Positions 16,923 through 25,070 of a DNA stretch of 64,000 nucleotides are shown piece after piece. Positions within the stretch are counted from its first letter, which is position 1. Each line of letters starts with the position of its first letter. A model generated the notes under the pieces. That model was given only the letters and a program-made list of their open reading frames with translations. It had not been told where the DNA came from and did not search any database. Position numbers and translations under genes: made by a program. The DNA is from Polyangium jinanense (GTDB lineage Bacteria; Myxococcota; Polyangia; Polyangiales; Polyangiaceae), in NCBI RefSeq assembly GCF_028435365.1, contig NZ_JAGTJJ010000015.1, positions 62,001 to 126,000 on the forward strand, in the 5' to 3' direction.

Positions 16923-19073
16923 ATGGGCGCGACGCGGCAAAAGCAGCTGAGCAAGGCGCAGACGATCGCGCTCGCCAGCGTCGCCGTCCTCGGCACGGGC
17001 GCAGCTGCGTTCGTGACCGTGCCGGAGATCATGCTCGCGCACGGGACGCGCGAGGCGAAGGCGTGCCTCGCGTCGTACGAGGCGCCGCGCGGGCCCGAGC
17101 TGCCGGCGTGCCGGAAGTCGATCGAATGGATGCTGCTCCCGGCGCGGTTGCCGCTGACGGCAAACCGCGCGCGTTACCGGGCCGAGGAGCTCAACGCGCG
17201 GATCGCGCTGGCCAATTACGTGGACGCGGCCGTCGGGTCGCCGTCGGCCGAGGGCCTCGCGAAGGCCGCGGAGGCGCTCGATCTCGAAGCGGCGGTCGTG
17301 AAGGACGGCTCGCAGCGCGTCGCGTTCGACGAGCTCGGCCGCTCGGCCGGCGCGCCGGATGTCGGGCGGGAAGCGGACGCCGTGGGCGATCGCCGCACGC
17401 TGCTCGGGCGCGGCGAGATGTGGCTCGACTTCCGCGTGCGGATCGCGGCGATGCGCGCGGCGCTGCTCGAAGCCGATCCGAAGCGCGCCGAGGCGCTCGC
17501 GAGGAGATACGCCGACTACGATCCGCGCGATCACGATCACCGCACGGCGATCGCCACGGTGCTCTGCATGGGCCTCGGCGACGATCCGAAGCGCGGGTTC
17601 GAGATGCTGCCGTTCGTGCAGGATGATCGTGCATCGCGACGGTACGAGGGAATGACGCGGGATTTCGGCGAGGTCCGCGCGCTCCTCGTCGCGTGCGCCG
17701 CGCGCGCCGGAGCGTCGCCGCCGCCGATGCCGGACAAGCCGCAGGCGGGCGGCGCGGACGCGGTGGAGCAACGCGCGCTCCTGCGGCTCCGCCTCGCGAC
17801 GTCGCACGCGAACGGCGAGGCGACCGAGCCCGTGCAATCGGCCATCGCGGCCGCGAGGTCGCTCCTTTCAAGTGGTCCACGCGGGCCGGGCGCGCGGATC
17901 GCGCTGCTCGCGGCGGTGATCGCGGCGGGCGCGGATCTCAACGCGGACGAGATCGCTCGGCTCTCGCGGGCGCGTGACGACGAGGATCCGCTCGCAGCGC
18001 CGATCGCGTGGACCGCGACCGAGTGGCTCGCCGAGCGGCGTCCCGAGTTCGGCGACGCGGAGCCGCCGCCGGTGGTCCCGGGGGCGGCGTTTGTCGCGGC
18101 GGCGCGCGGCGTGCTCGGCCTCGAAGCGAAGCTCCGCGCGCCCAAGGAAGGCTCGCGCGGCGCGACCGCGGAGGCGCTCGTCGCGACGCGGGGCGCGCTC
18201 TGGCTCGAAGCGGCGATGGCCCTCGCGCGGGAAGGTGACGCCGTGGGTGGAGCGAACGCCGCCGACGAGGCCGCGACCGCGCTCGGCCTCGGGTCGCACG
18301 GGCGCGCGCTCGTGCGGTCGAACGTGTTCCGGCTGGCCGGTGATCGCGAGAAGGCATTCGCGGAGCTCGCCGTGGACGACGCACCGGCGAAGGACGAGCT
18401 CAAGGGGAAAATCGCCTCGGATCCGAGGATCCCCGCCGCGGTCGCGCTCCAGCGGGCCGAGCTTGCGATGGCGCTCGGCAAGCGCGAGGAGGCACGGACG
18501 TCGGCCGAACGCGCGGAGGCGCGGGCCGAGGCTTGCCGCGACGTGCTCCTCGCGGCGCGGGCGCGCTGGCAGCTCGCGGCGCTCGGCGCGAGGACCGCGC
18601 CGCCGCCATCGTGGGCGGACGTCGAGGCGGGTGCGGCGCTCACGTGGATCGGCTTCGGCAACCCGCTCGAACCGTATCGGGCCGGCAACGCGGTCGCGCA
18701 ATCGGCGCGGGTCGCGCGCGCGCTCGACGGCTGGGTCGGCCTCGCGGCCGCGGATCCCCTGCTCCGCCGCGCGGGACGCTGGGCGGCGCTCCGGGATCGC
18801 GGCGACGCCCCGCCCTGGCTCGGCGTGCACCTCGCGCTCGCAGGACGCTTGCTCCAGCCTTCCGAGGGGGACATCGAGGTCTGGCTCGACGCGGTCTCCG
18901 CCTTCGACACGCGCCGCTTCTCGCTCCGCTCTTATGCCTTCGCCCGGGCCGACGCCGCGCGCATGCGTGGCGACGCCGAGGCCGCGGCGCGCTGGGAGGC
19001 GCGTTATCGATTCCTGCGCGGCGTCGCCTCGGATCCGACACGGATCGAGCTCGCGCGGCACCTCGACCTGTAA
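16923..19073 (+). CDS. Large membrane-anchored helical-repeat protein, unknown function
   Basis: 716 residues. One N-terminal membrane helix (TIALASVAVLGTGAAAFV) anchors a large, Ala/Arg/Glu-rich, almost entirely helical region that resembles irregular TPR-type repeats, with segments such as ALARRYADYDPRDHDHRTAIA. No enzymatic motif is visible. The inner-membrane anchor with a periplasmic helical-repeat body suggests a scaffold or protein-interaction role (inference). AAGAAGGG lies 7-8 nt before the ATG and fixes the start. A small secreted barrel-like gene follows after 21 bp. Confidence 0.7.
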   Translation: MGATRQKQLSKAQTIALASVAVLGTGAAAFVTVPEIMLAHGTREAKACLASYEAPRGPELPACRKSIEWMLLPARLPLTANRARYRAEELNARIALANYVDAAVGSPSAEGLAKAAEALDLEAAVVKDGSQRVAFDELGRSAGAPDVGREADAVGDRRTLLGRGEMWLDFRVRIAAMRAALLEADPKRAEALARRYADYDPRDHDHRTAIATVLCMGLGDDPKRGFEMLPFVQDDRASRRYEGMTRDFGEVRALLVACAARAGASPPPMPDKPQAGGADAVEQRALLRLRLATSHANGEATEPVQSAIAAARSLLSSGPRGPGARIALLAAVIAAGADLNADEIARLSRARDDEDPLAAPIAWTATEWLAERRPEFGDAEPPPVVPGAAFVAAARGVLGLEAKLRAPKEGSRGATAEALVATRGALWLEAAMALAREGDAVGGANAADEAATALGLGSHGRALVRSNVFRLAGDREKAFAELAVDDAPAKDELKGKIASDPRIPAAVALQRAELAMALGKREEARTSAERAEARAEACRDVLLAARARWQLAALGARTAPPPSWADVEAGAALTWIGFGNPLEPYRAGNAVAQSARVARALDGWVGLAAADPLLRRAGRWAALRDRGDAPPWLGVHLALAGRLLQPSEGDIEVWLDAVSAFDTRRFSLRSYAFARADAARMRGDAEAAARWEARYRFLRGVASDPTRIELARHLDL

Positions 19074-19094
19074 AAGGTGCTATCGCTCTGTCCG

Positions 19095-19664
19095 ATGCGA
19101 CGGACCCGCGCGCCCTTGCTCCTTGCTTCGATCCTCTCGATTGTGGCCTTCGCGCCCGCGGCCGAGGCCTACGAGCGGCAGTGGCACGTCGGCGGCGGGC
19201 TCGGGTATTCCCTCGTCCTGCCCGGCGGGAGCATTCCCACCACGGCGACCTCGCTCCACGGCGTCGGCGTCGCCCTGCACGGCACGTACGGCCTCACGGA
19301 CGCCTTCAACCTCATGGTCCAGGTCGACGGCAGCTTCGCCCCCGGCTCTCCGCCCGTCCTCCTCGCCGGCGGCGGCGTTGGCGTTGGATACGTCGTCGAT
19401 GTCCTGCGCTGGGTCCCGTGGGTGGGCGTCATGGTCGGCGGGTATGCCGTCTCGGCCTTCGACCCTTGCGGCGCGGCCGGCGAGACGGGCTGCACGAGCG
19501 GCCGCCTCGGCCTCTCCCTTCCGTTTGGCCTCGACTACCAGGTCAACCGCAGTTTTACGATTGGCGCGTCGGGCCGTTACGGTGTGCTCCTCCTCGGCCC
19601 GAAGGGCGGCGTCGACCAGATGATCGGCGCCTTCCTCCGCGCCGAATACGTCTGGGGTTATTGA
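19095..19664 (+). CDS. Small outer-membrane beta-barrel-like protein
   Basis: 189 residues from the ATG at 19095; the open frame starts 18 bases earlier, but this start gives a clean signal peptide (MRRTRAPLLLASILSIVAF, cleavage near AAEAY). The mature part alternates Gly-rich turns with amphipathic strands (WHVGGGLGYSLVLPGG to GAFLRAEYVWGY) and ends in aromatic Tyr, as in eight-stranded outer-membrane proteins. It has one Cys pair. TATCGC lies eight bases before the start with no ribosome site. It is convergent with, and overlaps by 7 bp, the histidine kinase gene. Function unknown. Confidence 0.65.
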   Translation: MRRTRAPLLLASILSIVAFAPAAEAYERQWHVGGGLGYSLVLPGGSIPTTATSLHGVGVALHGTYGLTDAFNLMVQVDGSFAPGSPPVLLAGGGVGVGYVVDVLRWVPWVGVMVGGYAVSAFDPCGAAGETGCTSGRLGLSLPFGLDYQVNRSFTIGASGRYGVLLLGPKGGVDQMIGAFLRAEYVWGY

Positions 19665-21484
19665 GGCGATTCTTTCGACCGGCGCGATCGCGGCGCCTTT
19701 CGTGGCGCTTCGGGCACCCGCGCGGTCGGCACCACGGTCCCGCCCGGCGTCGTGCTCGCGCGCGCGACCTTCGGCGGCAGCTTCTGCGTCGTGATCTGCG
19801 ACGAGTCGCGTGGTCTCGGCGACGAAACGATGGTCACGCGCGGCGTCGTCCTCGACCCGTGCGACGTCACCGCCGCCGGGACCTTCGGCGTCTGCGCCGC
19901 CTGCGTTCCGGAAGGCGTCCGCGGCACCCGTTGCGTGGGCGCGCACACGTCCGTATCCGCGGCGACCATGAGCGCGTTTCCGACCGGGAGCGGCGCGCGG
20001 ACGGGCCTCCGGGACGTCCTTTGCTCGACGGCCTTGGGGGCAGACGTCCAGCCGTCGCGGGCCGTGGAGGGGTTGTCCGGGGGCGACGAAGGCATCAAGG
20101 GTTTCCGTCGCGAGGGCGGCGGCGGGTGGTCCCGCGTCACCGAGACGCCCGCCGGCGCGGCCGGCAGCACGACCTTGACGAGCGCGCCGCCGAGATCCGA
20201 CCGATCGAGCTCCACCGTCCCGCCGTGCGCTACTGCGACCTGCCGCGCCAGCGTCAGCCCGAGCCCGATCGACTCCTTTTTCGTCGAGAAGAGTGGATCA
20301 AAAATCTGGGCCCGCACATCGGGCGGGATGCCCGGCCCCGAGTCCTCGACGCGCATCACGACCAGCTCCTTGTCGCGCGTGATGGTCACGCACACGAGCG
20401 GCTTTTGCCGCTCCTCGCCGGCCTTCGTGTTCGCATCGGCGGCGACCGCGCAGGCCTCCACGCCGTTCGTCAGGAGCGCGAGCAGGAGCTGACCGAGATC
20501 ACTCCGCTTCCCCACCACGACCGGCGACGACCCGTGCACGGCCGTCACCAGCAAATCCACGTGGCGCCCGCGCGCCGTGGGCTCGACGAGCGCCGCCGCT
20601 TCGTGCGCCAGATCCTCGAGGTCCACGGGCTCCGCGTTCGACTCCTCCAGCGCCGAGAGCAGCCGTGTCCCCGCCGTCCGCGCGAACTTGAGCGCCGTCG
20701 TCGCTTCGTCTTGAATCCGCGCCAGATCGTCGAGCGCCGAGGCCACGCCGGGGAACCTCACGCGCAGGTGGCCGATGAGCTTTTCTTGCTCCTCGAGCTG
20801 CGTGCCCAGCGACGACAGCGGCCAGCGCATCTCGTCGGCGAACCCTGCCGCGAGCGAGCCCAGGATCGCCAGCCGCGCGAGCTTCGCGTCCGCGCCGCGC
20901 CGCTCGTGCGTGCCCGCGCGGGGCTTCGCCTCCTCGGCGAGGATCGCCGCGCGATCGCGCGCCTTCTCGTGCGCCAAAGACAACGCGAGCATGTTGGCCG
21001 CCGTCTCCAGCACGAACGTCGCCTCGGGCGAGAGCATCTCCGGCGACGGCGCGGCGACGACCAGCGCGCCGAGCACGTCCCGGCCAATCATGATCGGCGC
21101 GGCGAGGATCGTCCCCCAGCCGGAGACGTTCACGAGCTCGGGATCGATCCGCCCGGCGAGCGCCGGGGCGGCGTCCGTCTCCGTGGCCACGCGCCTTTTC
21201 TTGACGGCCGTCTGTGCTGGAAACCAGGCCACCTCGGAGCTCGGGAATGTGCTGATGTAGGCGCGCAGCGTCGCGGGCAGCCCGACGTCGGCCACGAGCT
21301 CGAGACCGTCCTCGGTGGCCTCGTACGCGGCGCCGCGCTGGGCGCCCACGCCTTCGAGGACGAGCGCGAGCGCCTCGGAGAGCAGCCCGCCGGCCTTCCC
21401 GCGCGCGAGCAGTCCGGACAGGCCGAGGAGCGCCTGGAGCGAGGGGCTCGGCCTTGTCGCGGCGATCGTACGGCGGGCGGCCAT
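19658..21484 (-). CDS. GAF-domain histidine-kinase-like protein lacking the H-box histidine
   Basis: 608 residues, no membrane helix, so cytoplasmic. A GAF domain spans about 22-175 and a HisKA-like helical region about 200-275. The HATPase domain at about 285-425 has N box LLALLTNGVEACA, G1 VEDSGPGIPP, F box IFDPLFST and G2 GLGLTLAR, all intact. In the H box the expected AHEIRNPL reads ADEMRWPL: the phospho-accepting His is Asp217 (codon GAC at 20834-20836) and the Asn is Trp. It can probably bind ATP but not autophosphorylate in the normal way. A disordered Pro/Thr/Arg tail of about 170 residues follows. No response regulator is adjacent. It may act as a pseudokinase partner of another histidine kinase (inference). 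Confidence 0.85.
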   Translation of the reverse strand: MAARRTIAATRPSPSLQALLGLSGLLARGKAGGLLSEALALVLEGVGAQRGAAYEATEDGLELVADVGLPATLRAYISTFPSSEVAWFPAQTAVKKRRVATETDAAPALAGRIDPELVNVSGWGTILAAPIMIGRDVLGALVVAAPSPEMLSPEATFVLETAANMLALSLAHEKARDRAAILAEEAKPRAGTHERRGADAKLARLAILGSLAAGFADEMRWPLSSLGTQLEEQEKLIGHLRVRFPGVASALDDLARIQDEATTALKFARTAGTRLLSALEESNAEPVDLEDLAHEAAALVEPTARGRHVDLLVTAVHGSSPVVVGKRSDLGQLLLALLTNGVEACAVAADANTKAGEERQKPLVCVTITRDKELVVMRVEDSGPGIPPDVRAQIFDPLFSTKKESIGLGLTLARQVAVAHGGTVELDRSDLGGALVKVVLPAAPAGVSVTRDHPPPPSRRKPLMPSSPPDNPSTARDGWTSAPKAVEQRTSRRPVRAPLPVGNALMVAADTDVCAPTQRVPRTPSGTQAAQTPKVPAAVTSHGSRTTPRVTIVSSPRPRDSSQITTQKLPPKVARASTTPGGTVVPTARVPEAPRKAPRSRRSKESPQ

Positions 21485-21584
21485 GATGCCCCGAGCGTAC
21501 TCGGAATCGGGTCACAGGCGGAAGAGATCCGCGCCGCTCCTCGGCGGCGATGCGCGCGCCGAGGGCGGCTCGGACCACGTCGGG

Positions 21585-22691
21585 CTACTGGCAGGTCAAG
21601 CTACCGCAGTCCTCGCTCTTCGGATCGAAATCGGTGCATTTGGCGTTCGGCTGCAGGCCCCAGGTGCAATAGCTGAGGTAGCTGAAGCCATCGATCGCAT
21701 TGAACGTCATATTGACGTCCGCGAACACCGGCGCCGCGTAGCAATCGTTTTGCTCGTAGCCGCGGTAATAGATCTTGTCGCCGACCTCGACGTTCGAGTC
21801 CTGCAGCTTGATCACGCCGAAGTCGCCGACCACGACCTCGCCCATCCCCATCGGCGCCGGGTTTGGCTGGGGTACCGGTTTCACGTTCGAAACCCGCACC
21901 TTCACGCCACCCCACCTGACGTGGAAGTCCGCGTCCGTCGGCGAGCCAAGCTTCGCCACCTCCGCCGCATCCGTGAACGCATGCGGCGCCGGCACGGGCG
22001 CCGTCCCCGTCCGCTCCACCGCGCACGTGAAGGCGATCTGCGTCTGCGGCACCTTGCTCCCGTTCATCTCGTTCGCGCAGGCCGCCAGGAGGAACGAATC
22101 GGCCACGCCTGTGATGTCGAGCACGTCGCCCGGCTTCACGTCGTCCGGGATCGCGTCACCCGGCAGCGGCTCTCCTTCGAAATAGTTCGAGAGCTTCGGG
22201 CAGTACGCCTTGTTTCCGCCGGGCGGGATCGACGCGGGCACGCCGTAGCTCAGCACCATCACCCCGGAGTACTCCTTCGTCTCCGCGAGGCCCGGCGCCG
22301 ACACGAACACGCCCCAGAGGCAGTTTCCGGCGTTGCTCTGCGAGACGAGGAACTTGTGGCTCATGGCGACGGCGCCCTTCACCTTCACGGGCGTCCCCTT
22401 CCCGACCGCGCCGCTCGCCTTGGAGTTCGTGATCTGCTCGATCGTGACCTCCTTGCCGTCGCAGGTCGCGCCGCCGCCGGAGCCACCCGCGCCGCCTGCG
22501 CCGCCCGCGCCGCCGGTGCCGCCCGCGCCGCCGGGCCCCGGCCCCGCCGGGCCCTGCGCGCCGCTGCCGCCGTCGCCGCCCGAGGGGTTGTTGTTCTCCT
22601 CCGCGCGACACGCCGCGGAGAGGACGACACAAAGCCCGAGCGCGCACGCCGCGCTCGTACCCAGAAAAGACCACTGCTTTCGAAGGGACAT
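21585..22691 (-). CDS. Lipoprotein with Gly-rich linker, unknown function
   Basis: 368 residues. The lipoprotein signal ends in LSAAC. A Gly/Ala linker at about 33-75 (GGAGGTGGAGGAGGAGG) leads to a beta-rich globular domain of about 290 residues with several Cys and a repeated topic of short strands. No catalytic motif is recognised. The linker resembles that of the Cys-repeat lipoprotein at 3658, so both use the same tethering design. AGGAGG seven bases before the ATG is a strong ribosome site, in contrast to many genes here. It is transcribed away from the Gld-like operon across a 458-bp gap. Confidence 0.75.
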   Translation of the reverse strand: MSLRKQWSFLGTSAACALGLCVVLSAACRAEENNNPSGGDGGSGAQGPAGPGPGGAGGTGGAGGAGGAGGSGGGATCDGKEVTIEQITNSKASGAVGKGTPVKVKGAVAMSHKFLVSQSNAGNCLWGVFVSAPGLAETKEYSGVMVLSYGVPASIPPGGNKAYCPKLSNYFEGEPLPGDAIPDDVKPGDVLDITGVADSFLLAACANEMNGSKVPQTQIAFTCAVERTGTAPVPAPHAFTDAAEVAKLGSPTDADFHVRWGGVKVRVSNVKPVPQPNPAPMGMGEVVVGDFGVIKLQDSNVEVGDKIYYRGYEQNDCYAAPVFADVNMTFNAIDGFSYLSYCTWGLQPNAKCTDFDPKSEDCGSLTCQ

Positions 22692-22976
22692 GAAGGAACC
22701 TCCTGCTCGCCGCTCCCTGCGCCGAAGAAAGATGTCCCGACCCTACCACCGCCCCCTTCCCCTCGCCCGTGCGTCCCGCCGTCCCGGCTCCCTCCGCCCT
22801 CCTCGCCGCTTCCGCGCCGCCCGCGTCTTCCAGCCCCGCCGCCCCTTTCCCTCACCTCGTCCCTTCCGCGTCCGCTGCCCGGATCAAGTATGCAGAACTA
22901 CATACATCTGGACATGCGACCGGGAATAAAGCCGTTCGATGGGGGTTTGGGCCGCGCGATCGACGTCACCATGGCG

Positions 22977-23004
22977 TTGACACGGATCCGCCCACCGCTA
23001 GGAT
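22977..23004 (+). promoter_or_regulatory. Sigma70-type promoter of the Gld-like ABC operon
   Basis: A perfect TTGACA (22977-22982), a 16-bp spacer and TAGGAT (22999-23004). Transcription should begin near 23011, giving a leader of about 139 nt before the TTG start at 23150. This is the best consensus promoter I find in the window. Confidence 0.7.
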
Positions 23005-23015
23005 GCGCGCCGTTC

Positions 23016-23051
23016 GCTCGGGCTAGATCGAAAGATCGCGTGTTCCCGAGC
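23016..23051 (+). promoter_or_regulatory. Hairpin at the 5' end of the Gld-like operon leader
   Basis: Outer stem GCTCGGG (23016-23022) with CCCGAGC (23045-23051) encloses an inner GATC-GAAA-GATC hairpin with a GNRA tetraloop. It begins about five bases after the predicted transcription start. A second possible stem, GAGCCG with CGGCTC, lies just downstream. It could protect the mRNA 5' end or be regulatory; only the complementarity is seen. Confidence 0.4.
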
Positions 23052-23149
23052 CGAGGGGCGCCGCCGTGCGGCTCTGGCGGACCCTCACCTGGTTTTACCG
23101 TGCAGCGACAAAGGGCGCTTAGGTGCGCGCTCTACCGAAGGAGGTCGGA

Positions 23150-24316
23150 TTGTCTACCGACGTGATGATCGAGGCCAATGGGCTCACCAAGCGATACGGG
23201 GCGTTTCGCGCGCTCGACAAGGTGAGCTTCGAGGTCCACCGCGGGGAGGTGGTGGGCTTTCTCGGCCCGAACGGCGCCGGCAAGTCCACGACGATGCGCA
23301 TCCTCACCTGCTTCATTTCCGCCACCGGCGGGACGGCGCGGGTGCATGGCTACGACGTATTCGACGATCCCCTCGAGGTCCGGAAGAAGATCGGCTACCT
23401 GCCCCAGCGCGCGCCCCTCTACGGGGAAATGAACGTCTGGGAGTACCTGAGCTTCGTCGCGGACATGCGTGGGCTCGAGACGTCCACGTTCAAGAAGCGC
23501 ATGAAGAACATCGTCGAGGTCTGCGGCCTCGCGACGAGCCTCGGCAAGGACATCCGCGACCTGTCGCACGGCTATCGGCAGCGCGTCGGCCTCGCCCAGG
23601 CGCTCGTGCACGACCCGCCGATTCTCATCCTCGACGAGCCGACGAGCGACCTCGACCCGAACGAGAAGGCCGAGGTCATCAAGTACATCCAGGAGATCGG
23701 TAAGGAGCGCACGATCCTCCTGTCGACCCACAACCTCTCCGAGGTCGAGCAGGCCTGTGCCCGCGCGATCATCGTCTCGAAGGGGCGCATCGTCGCCGAC
23801 GGCCCGCTCGAGGAGATCCGCGCGAAGAGCGGCCGCGTTCGTTACGTGGTCCAGGTGCACGAGAAGCGCATCTTCGAGGGAAGCCCCGCGAAGAAGGCGC
23901 CGAGCGCCGAGGAAGTGCAGGCGGCTCTCGAGAAGCTGCCCGGCGTGACGAGCGTGGTGGAGCTGCCGACGGACGATCGCGCGCACAGCTTCCAGCTCGC
24001 GGGCGCGCAGGACGGCGACATCCGCGCGGAGATCTTCCAGCTCATGGTCTCGAAGGGCTGGCTGCTCCTCGAGATGCGTCGTGAGGCGCAGAAGCTCGAG
24101 GACGTGTTCAAGGCGCTCACGAAGAACGACGAGCGTCGCGATCGCGGCCGTCCCATCGTCGAGGACGACGAGGACGAGGCCGAAGCGGCTGGCGCCGAAG
24201 AGGACGAGGACGAGGACGAGGACGAGTCCGCCGAAGACGAGTCCGACGAGGACGCGTCCGACGAGGACGAGGACGAAGACGAGTCCGACGAGGACGACAA
24301 GAAGAAGAAGGGCTGA
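23150..24316 (+). CDS. ABC transporter ATP-binding protein, GldA-like, with acidic tail
   Basis: 388 residues from the TTG at 23150, chosen because AAGGAGGT lies five bases upstream; GTG or ATG codons a few residues in lack such a site. The ATPase domain has Walker A GPNGAGKST, Q-loop YLPQRAPLY, signature LSHGYRQR, Walker B ILILDEP and the switch His in LSTHNLSEVEQ. The nearest described group is GldA/NosF-type ABC-2 ATPases. After residue about 330 comes an unusual tail of roughly 50 residues that is almost only Asp/Glu/Ser and ends in DDKKKKG. It is the first gene of a four-gene operon with permease, GldG-like and DUF4340 partners. Confidence 0.92.
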   Translation: MSTDVMIEANGLTKRYGAFRALDKVSFEVHRGEVVGFLGPNGAGKSTTMRILTCFISATGGTARVHGYDVFDDPLEVRKKIGYLPQRAPLYGEMNVWEYLSFVADMRGLETSTFKKRMKNIVEVCGLATSLGKDIRDLSHGYRQRVGLAQALVHDPPILILDEPTSDLDPNEKAEVIKYIQEIGKERTILLSTHNLSEVEQACARAIIVSKGRIVADGPLEEIRAKSGRVRYVVQVHEKRIFEGSPAKKAPSAEEVQAALEKLPGVTSVVELPTDDRAHSFQLAGAQDGDIRAEIFQLMVSKGWLLLEMRREAQKLEDVFKALTKNDERRDRGRPIVEDDEDEAEAAGAEEDEDEDEDESAEDESDEDASDEDEDEDESDEDDKKKKG

Positions 24317-24322
24317 ACGCCG

Positions 24323-25060
24323 ATGGGCACCACATTCATCATCGCGAAGCGCGAGTTCCGCTCGAACTTCGACTCGACGCTGGCCTACGTCGTGATCTGC
24401 CTCGGGCTGATCCTTCTGGGCTTCGTGTTCTTCGAGTTCGGGGGCGGCTTCTGGCAGCAGGACCGGGCCTCGCTCGTGCAGATCTTCGCGCAGGCGCCGC
24501 GGGGTTTGTCGTTCCTGATCATCCCCGTCGTGACGATGCGCCTCCTCGCGGAGGAGAAGCGCTCGGGTACGCTCGAGATGCTGATCACCCTGCCCGTGAA
24601 GGATCACGAGGTGATCCTGGGCAAGTTCCTCGGGGCGTGGGGGCTCGTGCTCCTGCTCGTCGCCTCGACGCTGCTCTACCCGCTGCTCATGTTCTGGAAG
24701 CCCTGGGATCTCGGCCCGCTCGACATGGGCCCGGTCTACTCGGGTTACCTCGGCCTTCTGCTCTACAGCGCGGCGGCCGTCTCGATCGGCCTTCTGATCT
24801 CGGCGCTCGCGGAGAGCCAGACGGTCGCGTTCTTCATCACCTTCGTGGTGCTCTTCGCGCTTCACATGGTCGGCAGCGTGGCGGACAAGATGCCGACGCC
24901 CTGGCTGCGCGAAGCCATCTCGTTCATCAGCTTCGACACCCGCCTCGTGCCCTTCGCGAAGGGCATGATCAACACCCGTGACATCGTCTATTTCGCCTCG
25001 ATCGCGGTCGGCTGCCTGATGGCGGCGTTCCGCGCGCTCGAGCGCCGGAAGTGGGCATAG
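24323..25060 (+). CDS. ABC-2 permease, GldF-like
   Basis: 245 residues with about six membrane helices and the ABC-2 pattern FIIAKREFRSNF at the start, then a loop EEKRSGTLEMLITLPV that is diagnostic for ABC-2 type permeases of the GldF/NosY kind. It would form the inner-membrane channel or lever driven by the ATPase encoded 6 nt upstream. The next gene begins 10 nt after its stop with GGAGG before the ATG, so the three are one transcript. Confidence 0.9.
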   Translation: MGTTFIIAKREFRSNFDSTLAYVVICLGLILLGFVFFEFGGGFWQQDRASLVQIFAQAPRGLSFLIIPVVTMRLLAEEKRSGTLEMLITLPVKDHEVILGKFLGAWGLVLLLVASTLLYPLLMFWKPWDLGPLDMGPVYSGYLGLLLYSAAAVSIGLLISALAESQTVAFFITFVVLFALHMVGSVADKMPTPWLREAISFISFDTRLVPFAKGMINTRDIVYFASIAVGCLMAAFRALERRKWA

Positions 25061-25070
25061 GAGGAAGGCC

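Larger units (their letters stand above)
22692..23149. other. Intergenic region with pyrimidine tract, promoter and structured leader
   Basis: 458 bp between the divergent lipoprotein and Gld-like genes. About 22741-22875 is a strongly C/T-biased tract on the plus strand with no gene. GTATG and its complement flank a short gap near 22889. The right part holds the operon promoter (22977-23004) and a 5' hairpin (23016-23051). I see no small ORF worth calling. Confidence 0.6.
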
